DNA from: Oscillospiraceae bacterium
Lineage (GTDB): Bacteria; Bacillota_A; Clostridia; Oscillospirales; Oscillospiraceae
DNA: 16,792 nt
Assembly: GCA_015067895.1 (NCBI GenBank)
Contig: SVLP01000045.1
Coordinates: 1-16,792 of the forward strand
Direction of reading: 5' to 3'
Under the pieces are notes generated by a model, which searched no databases, had not been told where the DNA came from, and was given only the letters and a program-made list of their open reading frames with translations. Every line of letters starts with the position of its first letter. Position 1 is the first letter of the stretch. The position numbers and the translations under genes are program-made. Shown here one piece after another: positions 6,557 through 12,829 of this stretch.

Positions 6557-6746
6557 ATTATCTGCTTATCGGTTTTATTCAGCAAGGCTCCAAGTCTGTC
6601 ATTCCGAGGAGCGGAGCGACGTGGGAATCTCCTGGTACTGCGTCGGTTATCGTAGCATTTTACCAGGAGATTGCCACGCCCTACGGGCTCGCAATGACAA
6701 ATTCGGAGGCTTGCTGCGTTAAGCTGATAAGCATTATTGATTATAC
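6553..6746. repeat. Long GTCATT-type inverted repeat
   Basis: A core inverted repeat runs from TGTCATTCCGAGGAGCG at about 6597 to CTCGCAATGACA ending near 6699, with CTCCTGGTA/TACCAGGAG facing each other across the centre. Outside the core the symmetry continues: AGCAAGGCTCC on the left against GGAGGCTTGCT on the right, and TGCTTATC against GATAAGCA. The whole could fold into one long cruciform or RNA hairpin. Together with the AT-rich repeat it fills the gap between thiN and the CsoR-type gene; no coding sequence is seen there. Confidence 0.7.
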
Positions 6747-6756
6747 CACTCTGGCC

Positions 6757-6793
6757 TGAAAAAAGGAAGTCCCGGTCTGATGCCAGACCGGGA
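6757..6793 (-). terminator. Rho-independent terminator of the CsoR-type gene
   Basis: In the leftward transcript TCCCGGTCTG pairs with CAGACCGGGA (positions 6770-6793, 4-nt loop), followed by a T-rich run CTTCCTTTTTTT. It begins 4 nt after the stop codon. Confidence 0.85.
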
Positions 6794-6796
6794 TGC

Positions 6797-7123
6797 TCAT
6801 TTCATGAATTTCTCGATTGCGGCGCAGAGGTCGTCGATGGCCCCCTCATCCCCCGCCTGGACGGCGTCCACCATGCAGTGGCGGATGTGGTCGTTGAGGA
6901 TGACCTTGCCGGTGTTGTCGATGGCACTGCGGACGGCGGCCAGCTGCACCAGCACGTCGGAGCAGTCATAGCCCTCCTCCACCATCCGCTTGACCTTGCT
7001 CAGGTGGCCGATGGCTCTGGCCAGACGGTTGATGACCGCCCGCTGGTTTTCGTGGACATGGCCATGGGAATGGGGCACACCGTGCTCATGCATCCAGGCG
7101 TGATCGTGTTCGTGTTCGGACAT
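6797..7123 (-). CDS. CsoR/RcnR-family metal-sensing repressor, InrS-like (probably nickel)
   Basis: This 108-residue all-helical protein has the CsoR fold and the triad C54, H79 and C83, with the 25- and 4-residue spacing of CsoR. The nickel sensor InrS uses the same triad plus an N-terminal histidine about 32 residues before the first cysteine; here H22 falls at that position. The first 25 residues are unusually His-rich (HEHDHAWMHEHGVPHSHGHVH). Such proteins repress metal-handling genes until metal binds. The ATG at 7123 is chosen because of an AGGAGG site; the reading frame extends further upstream without one. It faces a His-rich protein and a CooT-like protein, which supports nickel over copper. 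The metal is inferred. Confidence 0.87.
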   Translation of the reverse strand: MSEHEHDHAWMHEHGVPHSHGHVHENQRAVINRLARAIGHLSKVKRMVEEGYDCSDVLVQLAAVRSAIDNTGKVILNDHIRHCMVDAVQAGDEGAIDDLCAAIEKFMK

Positions 7124-7148
7124 GGGTCTGGCCTCCTTTCTCTGAGGG

Positions 7149-7177
7149 ATTATACCATTTTTTGCAGCCGGGCGCAA
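7149..7177 (-). promoter_or_regulatory. Promoter of the CsoR-type gene
   Basis: Leftwards: TTGCGC (7172-7177), 17-bp spacer, TATAAT (7149-7154), about 26 bp before the ATG. Confidence 0.65.
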
Positions 7178-7180
7178 CCG

Positions 7181-7199
7181 TCCCCGGGGGATAATCCCC
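7181..7199. promoter_or_regulatory. Candidate CsoR-type operator between divergent promoters
   Basis: The stretch TCCCCGGGGGATAATCCCC contains the dyad GGGGA-TAA-TCCCC (7187-7199). CsoR/RcnR-family operators are short G/C-tract dyads with A/T-rich flanks. It lies between the two -35 boxes, so bound repressor could affect both promoters. Inferred from position and base pattern. Confidence 0.5.
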
Positions 7200-7212
7200 A
7201 AAAATAAATGTT

Positions 7213-7241
7213 TTGACATGGACGCGTATCGATATTATAAT
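7213..7241 (+). promoter_or_regulatory. Promoter of the His-rich protein/CooT genes
   Basis: TTGACA (7213-7218), 17-bp spacer, TATAAT (7236-7241): a perfect consensus promoter, 28 bp before the ATG. Such a strong promoter fits control by a repressor. Confidence 0.85.
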
Positions 7242-7269
7242 ATAGAAAACCCAACAAGGAGGTAACCCC

Positions 7270-7695
7270 ATGCATATCGATCCCGATCACGTTTCCGGTG
7301 GCCATCACCACCATGAGCATACCCACGCCCATACCCATGAGCACACCCACGACGGCGTGGCCCACACCCACGAGCATTCCCATGCCCACGACCACGATCA
7401 CGAGCATCCTCACACCCATGAGCACCTGCATGACCACGGTCACGAGCACACCCACTGCCACTCCGACTGCGGCTCCTGCCAGAGCAAGTGCGAGCACACC
7501 CCCATGGAGGAGCTGCTGGCGCTGATGCAGTACATGGTGGGCCACAACGCCGCCCACGCCCGGGAGCTGGCGGAGCTGGCCAAGCAGTTCCAGATCGCCG
7601 GCAACAACGCCGCCTTCGAGCAGGTCATGGCCGCCGTCTCCGATTTCGAGAAGGGCAACATGCGCCTGAGCGTGGTGCTCAACAGCCTGAAGTAA
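7270..7695 (+). CDS. Histidine-rich metal-binding protein
   Basis: The 141-residue protein carries about thirty histidines, nearly all in residues 2-64, mostly as alternating HxH (EHTHAHTHEHTH and similar). A short Cys/His cluster follows (CHSDCGSCQSKCEH). The C-terminal 64 residues form a separate, probably helical domain (MEELLALMQYMVGHNAAHAR through SVVLNSLK). No signal peptide or membrane segment is seen, so it should be cytoplasmic. It probably stores or hands over Ni(II), with Zn or Co possible. An AAGGAGG site (about 7256-7262) sets the start. It shares an operon with the CooT-like gene 12 nt downstream and faces the metal-sensing repressor. The role of the helical domain is unknown. 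Confidence 0.8.
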   Translation: MHIDPDHVSGGHHHHEHTHAHTHEHTHDGVAHTHEHSHAHDHDHEHPHTHEHLHDHGHEHTHCHSDCGSCQSKCEHTPMEELLALMQYMVGHNAAHARELAELAKQFQIAGNNAAFEQVMAAVSDFEKGNMRLSVVLNSLK

Positions 7696-7707
7696 GGAGG
7701 GAACACC

Positions 7708-7896
7708 ATGTGTCTGTCTACCGTTTATAAGAACACCATGACCCCCGATGCCATCGTCCTGCGCAACGTCATGAAGATCGAGTGTAAGGACGGCGTCATC
7801 GTCCTGACCGACCTGATGGAGCGTCAGGTGGCCGTCGAGGGCACCCTGGAGCTGGCCAACCTGGTGGAGGGCTACGTCCTGGTCAAGGAGAACTAA
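7708..7896 (+). CDS. CooT-family small nickel-binding protein
   Basis: The 62-residue product begins MCLSTVYKNT and is a small beta-rich protein matching the CooT family. In CooT a homodimer binds one Ni(II) through Cys2, and C2 is present here; the protein assists nickel delivery to CO dehydrogenase in Rhodospirillum. Many homologues occur without CO dehydrogenase, and none is visible in this window. An AAGGAGGG site overlaps the stop of the His-rich gene, which supports co-expression. A strong hairpin follows. Confidence 0.82.
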   Translation: MCLSTVYKNTMTPDAIVLRNVMKIECKDGVIVLTDLMERQVAVEGTLELANLVEGYVLVKEN

Positions 7897-7903
7897 AAAG
7901 ACC

Positions 7904-7936
7904 AAAGGGCCTGTTGCGGAATGCAACAGGCCCTTT
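7904..7936 (+). terminator. Terminator-like hairpin after the CooT gene
   Basis: AAAGGGCCTGTTGC/GCAACAGGCCCTTT forms a perfect 14-bp stem with loop GGAAT, 7 nt after the stop. Only three T residues follow before family B copy 2 begins at CAGATTGTCG. Confidence 0.8.
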
Positions 7937-8149
7937 CAGATTGTCGAAAAAGCCTATCATCTTGCCCCCCGCATTTATGAGGGGGGTGGCCGAAGGCCGG
8001 GGGGAGTCCGAATATTTGCGCAGCAAATATTCGGATTAGCCCACTTTTCAGAGAAAAGTGGGCAGAACCCCTCCGACCCGGCGGCTCCGGGCTTTGCCCG
8101 AATCCACCGGGCCACCTCCCCTATAAATAGGGGAGGCAAGAGTCCTTTT
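7937..8149. repeat. Family B structured repeat, copy 2
   Basis: It begins CAGATTGTCGAAAAAG and has CCCCCCGCATTTATGAGGGG at about 7966-7986, mirrored by CTCCCCTATAAATAGGGGAG at about 8116-8135. Interior hairpins are at 8008-8034 (CCGAATATTTGC stem) and 8039-8063 (GCCCACTTTTC stem), plus a third with a CCGGGCTTTGCCCG core near 8085-8100. The right end lacks the TGTCG terminus, so it is truncated or overwritten by the promoter of the next gene. Terminator, repeat and promoter together fill the 316-bp gap. Confidence 0.75.
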
Positions 8150-8151
8150 CC

Positions 8152-8180
8152 TTGCCTTTGGCGGGAAAATCCGCTATAAT
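8152..8180 (+). promoter_or_regulatory. Promoter of the secreted NodB-like gene
   Basis: TTGCCT (8152-8157), 17-bp spacer, TATAAT (8175-8180). It abuts the right end of family B copy 2. Confidence 0.7.
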
Positions 8181-8212
8181 ATCCCCAAAAAATAAGGAAA
8201 GGATAAAATCCC

Positions 8213-9979
8213 ATGAAAAAGCTCATTTCCCTTTTGCTGGTCTTCGTGCTGGCGGCCGGTATGCTGGCGGGCCTGACCCATGCCGAGCCCGTGCTGGAGG
8301 CCGAGGCAGAGCCCCTGTTCGACCCGGAGGCCATCGCCGCCGGTACGTCCCTGGCTCCCGTGGCGTACGCCGAATGGAGCGACAGCACCCTGAACCCCGT
8401 CAGTCCCGATGAGGCCCAGGGCATCGGCGCATACGCCGCAGACGAGGACGCGGAATACACCGTCTCCCCCTCCGGCGGCTATCTCAACGACGGCGGCCGG
8501 GCCCCGGTGGAAGCCATGGTCAGCTTCACGGACGACGACTGCCGTGCCGAGGTCTACGATGTGCTCTACCCGGAGGTCATCGAGCCCCTGGGCATCCCCT
8601 ACACCCTGTCCGTGCCCATCGACCAGCTCGATCGCAGCGGCTACATGTCCGCCTGGCAGCTCCGGGAGCTGGTGGACGCGGGCGTCAGCGTCGCCTGCCA
8701 CACCCTGCGGGAGACCAGCATGGCCGCCTACACCCTCAAGGGCCTGGACGCCATGCTGCGCCAGTGGCACAGTGCTGCCAACGACCTGGATCTGGGCAAG
8801 GTGCTCTCCTACGCCTACTGCAACGGCATCTGGAGCGACGAGGTCATGCCCGCCGTCAAATCCCATTTCCGCATGGGCTTCACCGTGGAGCCCGGCATCA
8901 ACCGGATGCCCTTTGAGAGCTTCTACATGAAGCGGGTGGGTCTCTTCGCCAATCAGACCCAGAACGTGTCCTTCACCCTCCGGGACGGCACCTATCTCAA
9001 CGCCAACGGCACCCTGATCGGCTCCACGCCGGGCCAGCGGATGACCACCCAGCCCATTCCCGTCAAAGAGGGCGAGGAATACATTCTTACCTGCTCTGCC
9101 GTCTGGAAGGGCGCCTGCTACGCCATCTATGACCGCTCCGGCAAGGTCATCGAAAAGTACAACGTGCCCGACACCGCCTCCGGCGAGCTGCTCACCGACC
9201 ACAAGGTGCGTATCCCCGCCGGGGCCGCCACGCTGGTGGTGGCCTACAACCAGGCCGCCCATGCGGGCAGCTCCCTGGCCGTGAAGAAGCTGCCGGACAA
9301 GTCCACCCTCCACGCCGCCAAGCAGTATGTGGATCAGGTGGCCCAGGAGGGCGGCTGGCTGATCTTCATGACCCACGCCTGGTACCGCTGGTTCGACGCA
9401 GCGGATCTGCGGGAACTGGTGGCCTACATCGAGGATGCCGGGATCCCCATCGTGGACGTGAACGAGGCCATCGAGACCAGCGGCAACGTCCTGGAGGTGG
9501 GCACCTTCCGGGGTGCCCAGGAGTATGCCTCCGAACCCTACTTCGTCATCAGCGCCGACGGAAGGGTCTACACCAACTCTCTGGAGCTGCCGGACACCCC
9601 GGAGAACCACGAGAACGTGACCCTGACCCTGCGGGAGCGCCGGGTGATCCTGAACAACATGTCCGTTTCCGCTGCCGCCAATGCCACGGAATACGTGGTC
9701 AGCGACTATGTGGATGTCTCCGACTGCGCGGCCATCCTGGTCACCGGCTGGGCCTATGACCACAGCGGCGGCGCAGGCAGCGGCTATCAGGTCTACGTCA
9801 TCAAGGACGCCAATGGACAGGTGCTGGATTCCTACACCGCCCGAAACTCCTACGCCGCAGGCGGCGACCTGCTGGATCACGCCTACATCGCCCTGCCCAA
9901 GGGCGCGGCCACGGTCATGGTGGCAGGCAACATCTACCAGGCCCGCCCGGAGCTGACGAAGATCTATCCGACGGGCTGA
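8213..9979 (+). CDS. Secreted polysaccharide deacetylase-like protein with split, partly degenerate NodB domain
   Basis: The 588-residue protein starts with a clear signal peptide (MKKLISLLLVFVLAAGMLAG, cleavage likely after THA at 22-24). A NodB-like barrel starts at VSFTDDDC (103-110), continues through PYTLSVP and ELVDAGVSVACHTL (152-165) and resumes at WLIFMTHAW (382-390) with a final AGIPIVDVNEA. A beta-sandwich module of about 110 residues (250-360: GTYLNANGTL, IPVKEGEEY, AIYDRSGKVIEKYN, IPAGAATLVVAYN) sits inside the barrel. A related module (about 480-580: YVDVSDC, VYVIKDANGQVLDSY, LPKGAATVMVAGN) ends the protein. Active deacetylases bind metal through D-H-H; D108 and H163 are kept but the second His of HTxxH is missing, so activity is doubtful. 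An AAGGAAAGGA stretch precedes the ATG. It may act on or bind cell-wall or other glycans outside the cell. Confidence 0.75.
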   Translation: MKKLISLLLVFVLAAGMLAGLTHAEPVLEAEAEPLFDPEAIAAGTSLAPVAYAEWSDSTLNPVSPDEAQGIGAYAADEDAEYTVSPSGGYLNDGGRAPVEAMVSFTDDDCRAEVYDVLYPEVIEPLGIPYTLSVPIDQLDRSGYMSAWQLRELVDAGVSVACHTLRETSMAAYTLKGLDAMLRQWHSAANDLDLGKVLSYAYCNGIWSDEVMPAVKSHFRMGFTVEPGINRMPFESFYMKRVGLFANQTQNVSFTLRDGTYLNANGTLIGSTPGQRMTTQPIPVKEGEEYILTCSAVWKGACYAIYDRSGKVIEKYNVPDTASGELLTDHKVRIPAGAATLVVAYNQAAHAGSSLAVKKLPDKSTLHAAKQYVDQVAQEGGWLIFMTHAWYRWFDAADLRELVAYIEDAGIPIVDVNEAIETSGNVLEVGTFRGAQEYASEPYFVISADGRVYTNSLELPDTPENHENVTLTLRERRVILNNMSVSAAANATEYVVSDYVDVSDCAAILVTGWAYDHSGGAGSGYQVYVIKDANGQVLDSYTARNSYAAGGDLLDHAYIALPKGAATVMVAGNIYQARPELTKIYPTG

Positions 9980-9996
9980 TTTTCCAACAAACCTCT

Positions 9997-10130
9997 GTAG
10001 GGAACGGCCTCCGTGCCGTTCCGCAGTACTGTGTATCAGGTTTCCTGACAAGTTCGGCGAATACGGAAATTGTGGATTTTGGCCCTTACAGGCCAAAATC
10101 CACGGGAACGGCACGGAGGCCGTTCCCTAC
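9997..10130. repeat. Family A inverted-repeat element, copy 2 (134 bp)
   Basis: The two ends (9997-10022 and 10105-10130) are perfect 26-bp inverted repeats starting GTAGGGAACGG. Each end can also fold on itself (GGAACGGC/GCCGTTCC in the left end). Inside is a further perfect hairpin, GTGGATTTTGGCC/GGCCAAAATCCAC. It shares the CGCaGTAC and TTCGGCGAAT words with copy 1. It lies between the NodB-like gene and a terminator. Confidence 0.8.
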
Positions 10131-10156
10131 GGTGGTATTCGATCAAAAAATAAAAA

Positions 10157-10189
10157 CGCTCCCCCTGTGCATGGTGCAAAGGGGGAGCG
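10157..10189. terminator. Bidirectional terminator
   Basis: CGCTCCCCCT/AGGGGGAGCG with a 13-nt loop, flanked by an A-rich run on the left (AAAAAATAAAAA) and ATTTTTC on the right, so it can end transcripts from both sides. It lies 8 bp beyond the stop of the leftward CBS gene. Confidence 0.8.
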
Positions 10190-10197
10190 CATTTTTC

Positions 10198-10620
10198 TTA
10201 TGTAGCTTCCTTCCTGGGGAAGAGCTCCTGCTGGCAGAACTTGATGATGGAACGGCGGGTGACGATGCCGATGAAGGCGTTCTTGTCGTCGATCACCGGG
10301 ATGAAGTTCTGCTTGGACGCCCGCTCGATCAGATCCTCCATGGTGGCGGTGACCTTCACGGGGGTGTTGTCCTTCCGGTGGGCGATGTCCATGATGCGGA
10401 TATGCTCGGCGGCGTGGATGTCCAGATCGCATTTGTTCTTCAGGGCCCAGAGCAGGTCGCCCTCGGTGAGGGTGCCGCAGTATTCGCCCTTGCGGTTCAG
10501 GATGGGCAGGGCCGCGTACCGGGCCGCCTCCATCCGGATGAGGGCCTGACGCAGGGTGTCGTCGGCCATCAGGTGGGCGCACATGGCTTTCGGCGTCAGA
10601 AAAAAGAGGATGTTGTTCAT
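10198..10620 (-). CDS. CBS-domain pair protein
   Basis: The 140-residue protein is made of two CBS repeats, about 8-62 (DDTLRQALIRMEAARYAALP, then GTLTEGDLLWALKNK) and 74-130 (TATMEDLIERASKQNFIPVI, then FIGIVTRRSIIKFC), and nothing else. Stand-alone CBS pairs bind adenine nucleotides (AMP, ATP, c-di-AMP) and regulate partner proteins; the ligand here cannot be read. It resembles a conserved clostridial family and, in size, the c-di-AMP receptors DarB/CbpB, but no symbol is assigned. The ATG at 10620 follows AAGGGAG. The gene is monocistronic, with its own promoter and a bidirectional terminator. Confidence 0.85.
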   Translation of the reverse strand: MNNILFFLTPKAMCAHLMADDTLRQALIRMEAARYAALPILNRKGEYCGTLTEGDLLWALKNKCDLDIHAAEHIRIMDIAHRKDNTPVKVTATMEDLIERASKQNFIPVIDDKNAFIGIVTRRSIIKFCQQELFPRKEAT

Positions 10621-10659
10621 AGGGGTCTCCCTTTCTTGCGGAGGGGTTCCGCTGGTATT

Positions 10660-10668
10660 ATTATAGCA
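10660..10668 (-). promoter_or_regulatory. Extended -10 promoter for the CBS gene
   Basis: Leftwards the sequence reads TGCTATAAT: a perfect -10 box (10660-10665) with the TGn extension. No good -35 box lies 16-18 bp upstream, as is common for extended -10 promoters. Confidence 0.6.
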
Positions 10669-10689
10669 CACCACCTCCCCGGCAGGACA

Positions 10690-10890
10690 TAAACAATCTG
10701 TAAAGAAAGGGAAAATCCCGTCACGAAAAAGCATACCCGTTTTTGTGCATTTCGCGAAAGTTTCCTTTGTCAAGTATTGAAAGCTTTTGCGTCTCTTGAC
10801 AAGCGGTAGAATTCTCCCCCCGGTAGAATCGGCCCTCTTCCATTCGTTTCCCCCTCTACCGCGCATCGTGGAGACCCTTTTGTGGGATGC
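10690..10890. other. Non-coding stretch between divergent CBS and trhA genes, with dyad and direct repeat
   Basis: No gene is seen. TTGTCAAG (10767-10774) and CTTGACAA (10795-10802) are an exact inverted repeat 20 bp apart. CGGTAGAAT occurs twice (10804-10812 and 10821-10829), 17 bp apart and flanking a run of six C. These may be a regulator binding region or an alternative promoter. TTGACA at 10796 has no -10 box at normal spacing. Confidence 0.4.
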
Positions 10891-10892
10891 TG

Positions 10893-10901
10893 TGCTATGA
10901 T
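10893..10901 (+). promoter_or_regulatory. Extended -10 promoter for trhA
   Basis: TGCTATGAT: TATGAT at 10896-10901 with TG extension at 10893-10894. No clear -35 box is seen. The ATG of the next gene is 29 bp downstream. Confidence 0.5.
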
Positions 10902-10930
10902 GGAGCCACAAACCCAAGGAGGTATGACCC

Positions 10931-11599
10931 ATGATGAAACGAACGAAGCTCTGTGACCGGAGTCTGCCGGTCTATTCCATCGGCGAGGAGATCACCAACA
11001 CCGCCACCCATCTCATCGGTGGAGTGCTGGGCATCGTCGCCCTGATCCTGTGCGTCCGCCGGGCCGCCATCACCCGTGGTGCGGCGGAGATCGCCGGGGC
11101 AGCCATCTATGGCAGCTGCCTGGTGATCCTCTACAGCGTCTCCAGCATCTACCACGGCCTGCGGCCCGGCATGGCCAAGAAGGTGCTGCAGGTATTGGAT
11201 CACTGCGCCATCTACTTTTTGATCGCGGGCAGCTACAGCGTGGTCTGCCTGGGCGCCATCCGCCGGGCCAGCCCCGCTCTGGGCTGGGGCATCCTGGCGC
11301 TGGAGTGGGTGCTGTGCATCGTCGCCACGGTGCTCACCGCCATCGACCTGAAGCGGTACAAGGTCTTCTCCATGGTCTGCTACATCGGCATGGGCTGGGC
11401 CATCATTCCCCTGGCCTCCATGCTGCTGCAGATCATGACCCCGGCGGGCTTCTGGCTGCTGCTGGGCGGCGGTCTGAGCTATACCGTGGGTGCGATCCTA
11501 TTCGGCATCAAGCGCAAGTGGCTCCACAGCATCTTCCATGTCTTCGTGGTGCTGGGCAGTGTGCTGCAGTTCTTCGCCTTTTATCACTACGGCCTGTAA
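10931..11599 (+). CDS. trhA: TrhA/hemolysin III family (PAQR) membrane protein
   Basis: The 222-residue protein has about seven membrane segments and the conserved polar residues of the hemolysin III/PAQR family: GEEITNTATHLIGG (18-31), SSIYHG (71-76), LDHCAIYFLIAGSY (89-102) and LHSIFHVFVVLGS (198-210). H75, H91, H199 and H203 are candidate metal ligands as in PAQR receptors. Bacterial members have been linked to membrane energy and lipid homeostasis; the old hemolysin name is not good evidence of toxin activity. An AGGAGG site (10917-10922) supports the ATG at 10931; the next codon is also ATG. Confidence 0.92.
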   Translation: MMKRTKLCDRSLPVYSIGEEITNTATHLIGGVLGIVALILCVRRAAITRGAAEIAGAAIYGSCLVILYSVSSIYHGLRPGMAKKVLQVLDHCAIYFLIAGSYSVVCLGAIRRASPALGWGILALEWVLCIVATVLTAIDLKRYKVFSMVCYIGMGWAIIPLASMLLQIMTPAGFWLLLGGGLSYTVGAILFGIKRKWLHSIFHVFVVLGSVLQFFAFYHYGL

Positions 11600-11604
11600 G
11601 CATC

Positions 11605-11633
11605 TTGCCTTTCCGTCGGAGCCGTGCTATAAT
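11605..11633 (+). promoter_or_regulatory. Promoter of the COG2426 gene
   Basis: TTGCCT (11605-11610), 17-bp spacer, TGC-extended TATAAT (11628-11633). It lies 5 bp after the trhA stop codon, so the downstream pair has its own transcript. Confidence 0.75.
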
Positions 11634-11666
11634 GGTATGGACTCTGAGAAAAAGGTGAAATAAGCA

Positions 11667-12140
11667 ATGCTGAAACAATATATCCTGGCGTTCCTGATCT
11701 CCATGGTGCCGCTGATCGAGCTGCGCGGCGGCGTGCCCGCTGCCATCACCATGGGCATCCCCGCCCTGAACGCCATCGCCGTGTGCGCCATCGGCAATAT
11801 GCTGCCGGTGCCCATCATCTATCTGTTCGCCCGGAAGATCCTGGTCTGGGGCAGCGACAAGGCACACATCGGCAAGGTCTTCACGAAGATCCTGGACAAG
11901 GGCGAGAAGGCCGGCCAAAGATTAGTGGCCACCGCCAGCCGCAAGGGCCTCTTCGTGGCCCTGCTGCTCTTCGTGGGCATCCCCCTGCCCGGCACCGGTG
12001 CCTGGACGGGCACCCTGGCCGCGAGCCTGCTGAACATGGGCTGGAAGTCCGCCACCGCCGCCGTGGCCCTGGGCGTCCTGCTGGCGGGCTGCATCATGGC
12101 CGCTGGCAGCACCGGCCTGCTGCACCTGTTCGGCTACTGA
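11667..12140 (+). CDS. Small multidrug-export family membrane protein (COG2426)
   Basis: The 157-residue hydrophobic protein has about four membrane segments. Its SMVPLIELRGGVPAAITMGI (12-31) and GIPLPGTGAWTGTLAAS (104-120) motifs are diagnostic for the Sm_multidrug_ex family, related in style to DedA/SNARE-associated membrane proteins. The family name comes from a weakly supported export phenotype, so transport of drugs should not be assumed. An AAGGTGA stretch precedes the ATG. The HIT gene follows after 31 nt and is probably co-transcribed. Confidence 0.85.
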   Translation: MLKQYILAFLISMVPLIELRGGVPAAITMGIPALNAIAVCAIGNMLPVPIIYLFARKILVWGSDKAHIGKVFTKILDKGEKAGQRLVATASRKGLFVALLLFVGIPLPGTGAWTGTLAASLLNMGWKSATAAVALGVLLAGCIMAAGSTGLLHLFGY

Positions 12141-12171
12141 AAACCCGACAACTGACAAAGGAGAAATCAAC

Positions 12172-12513
12172 ATGGAAAACTGTCTGTTCTGTAAGATCAT
12201 CGCCGGCGTGATCCCCTCCACCAAGGTCTATGAGGATGAGCTTTGTTTGGCCTTCCGGGACATCGCCCCCCAGGCTCCCACCCACATCCTGGTGATCCCC
12301 AAGGAGCACATCAGCGGCATGAGCGCCGTCTGCGCCGAGAACGCCGCCACCGTGGCCCACTGCCTGGTGGTCGCAGCTCAGGTGGCAAAGGCCGAGGGTC
12401 TGGAAAACGGCTACCGCATCGTCTCCAACTGCGGCGACGACGCCGGTCAGACCGTCCACCACCTGCACTTCCACATCCTGGGCGGCAGGAAGCTGAGCCT
12501 GGAGATGGCCTGA
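12172..12513 (+). CDS. HIT-family nucleotide hydrolase (HinT-like)
   Basis: The 113-residue protein has the full HIT signature VHHLHFHILGG (95-105), with H97, H99 and the nucleophile H101. It also has C4 and C7 at the N-terminus (MENCLFCKI), and HILVIPKEHI at 38-47. HinT-type enzymes hydrolyse AMP-lysine and other adenosine phosphoramidates, including products released from lysyl-tRNA synthetase. They are cytoplasmic homodimers. An AAAGGAG site (12157-12163) supports the start. A strong terminator follows. Confidence 0.92.
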   Translation: MENCLFCKIIAGVIPSTKVYEDELCLAFRDIAPQAPTHILVIPKEHISGMSAVCAENAATVAHCLVVAAQVAKAEGLENGYRIVSNCGDDAGQTVHHLHFHILGGRKLSLEMA

Positions 12514-12524
12514 GAAATTACATC

Positions 12525-12554
12525 AAAAAGGTTCGCCTGCGGCGAACCTTTTTT
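12525..12554 (+). terminator. Rho-independent terminator of the HIT gene
   Basis: AAAAAGGTTCGCC/GGCGAACCTTTTTT with loop TGC; the U-tract is part of the stem. A further GC-rich potential hairpin lies at about 12570-12604, directly before family B copy 3. Confidence 0.85.
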
Positions 12555-12606
12555 CGTTATCGGTTACTGTCGGGGGCGGGCGTCCTCGCCGTCCCCGACG
12601 CCCGTA

Positions 12607-12828
12607 CAGACTGTCGAGAAAGGTTGATTTCTTGCCCCCCGCATTTATGAGGGGGGATGGCCGCAGGCCAGGGGGGAGTCCGCATATTTGCAATGCAAAT
12701 ATGCGGAAATGCCCGCTTTTCTGTGAAAAGCGGGCAGCCCCCTCCGTCACGATGGCTCCGGGCTTTGCCCGAACCCATCGCGCCACCTCCCCCATAAATG
12801 GGGGAGGCAAGAGCTTTTCGACACGCTG
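12607..12828. repeat. Family B structured repeat, copy 3 (most complete)
   Basis: Both ends are intact: CAGACTGTCGAGAAAGG on the left and, as reverse complement, CAGCGTGTCGAAAAGC on the right. Subterminal CCCCCCGCATTTATGAGGGG is mirrored by CTCCCCCATAAATGGGGG. Interior hairpins are at 12680-12706 (CCGCATATTTGC stem) and 12711-12735 (GCCCGCTTTTC stem), with a third around CCGGGCTTTGCCCG near 12757-12770. Same orientation as copies 1 and 2. Confidence 0.78.
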
Positions 12829-12829
12829 A

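Noticed and set aside
6483..6796. Thiamine (TPP) riboswitch upstream of thiN
   Set aside because: No conserved TPP aptamer words were found; the stretch is explained by repeats.
7300..7470. Tandem DNA repeats that could suggest a CRISPR or satellite
   Set aside because: The periodicity comes from alternating His codons in a coding gene; no constant repeat with unique spacers.
7150..7926. Open frame (-) opposite the His-rich and CooT-like genes
   Set aside because: Its V/G/M-rich low-complexity sequence is the complement of the His repeat; no start signal.
8174..10114. Long open frame (-) opposite the NodB-like gene
   Set aside because: Antisense shadow of a gene with signal peptide, promoter and recognisable motifs; it also runs through repeat and terminator DNA.
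10198..10620. Naming the CBS protein as DarB/CbpB
   Set aside because: Size and domain pattern fit, but the c-di-AMP-binding residues could not be checked without an alignment.
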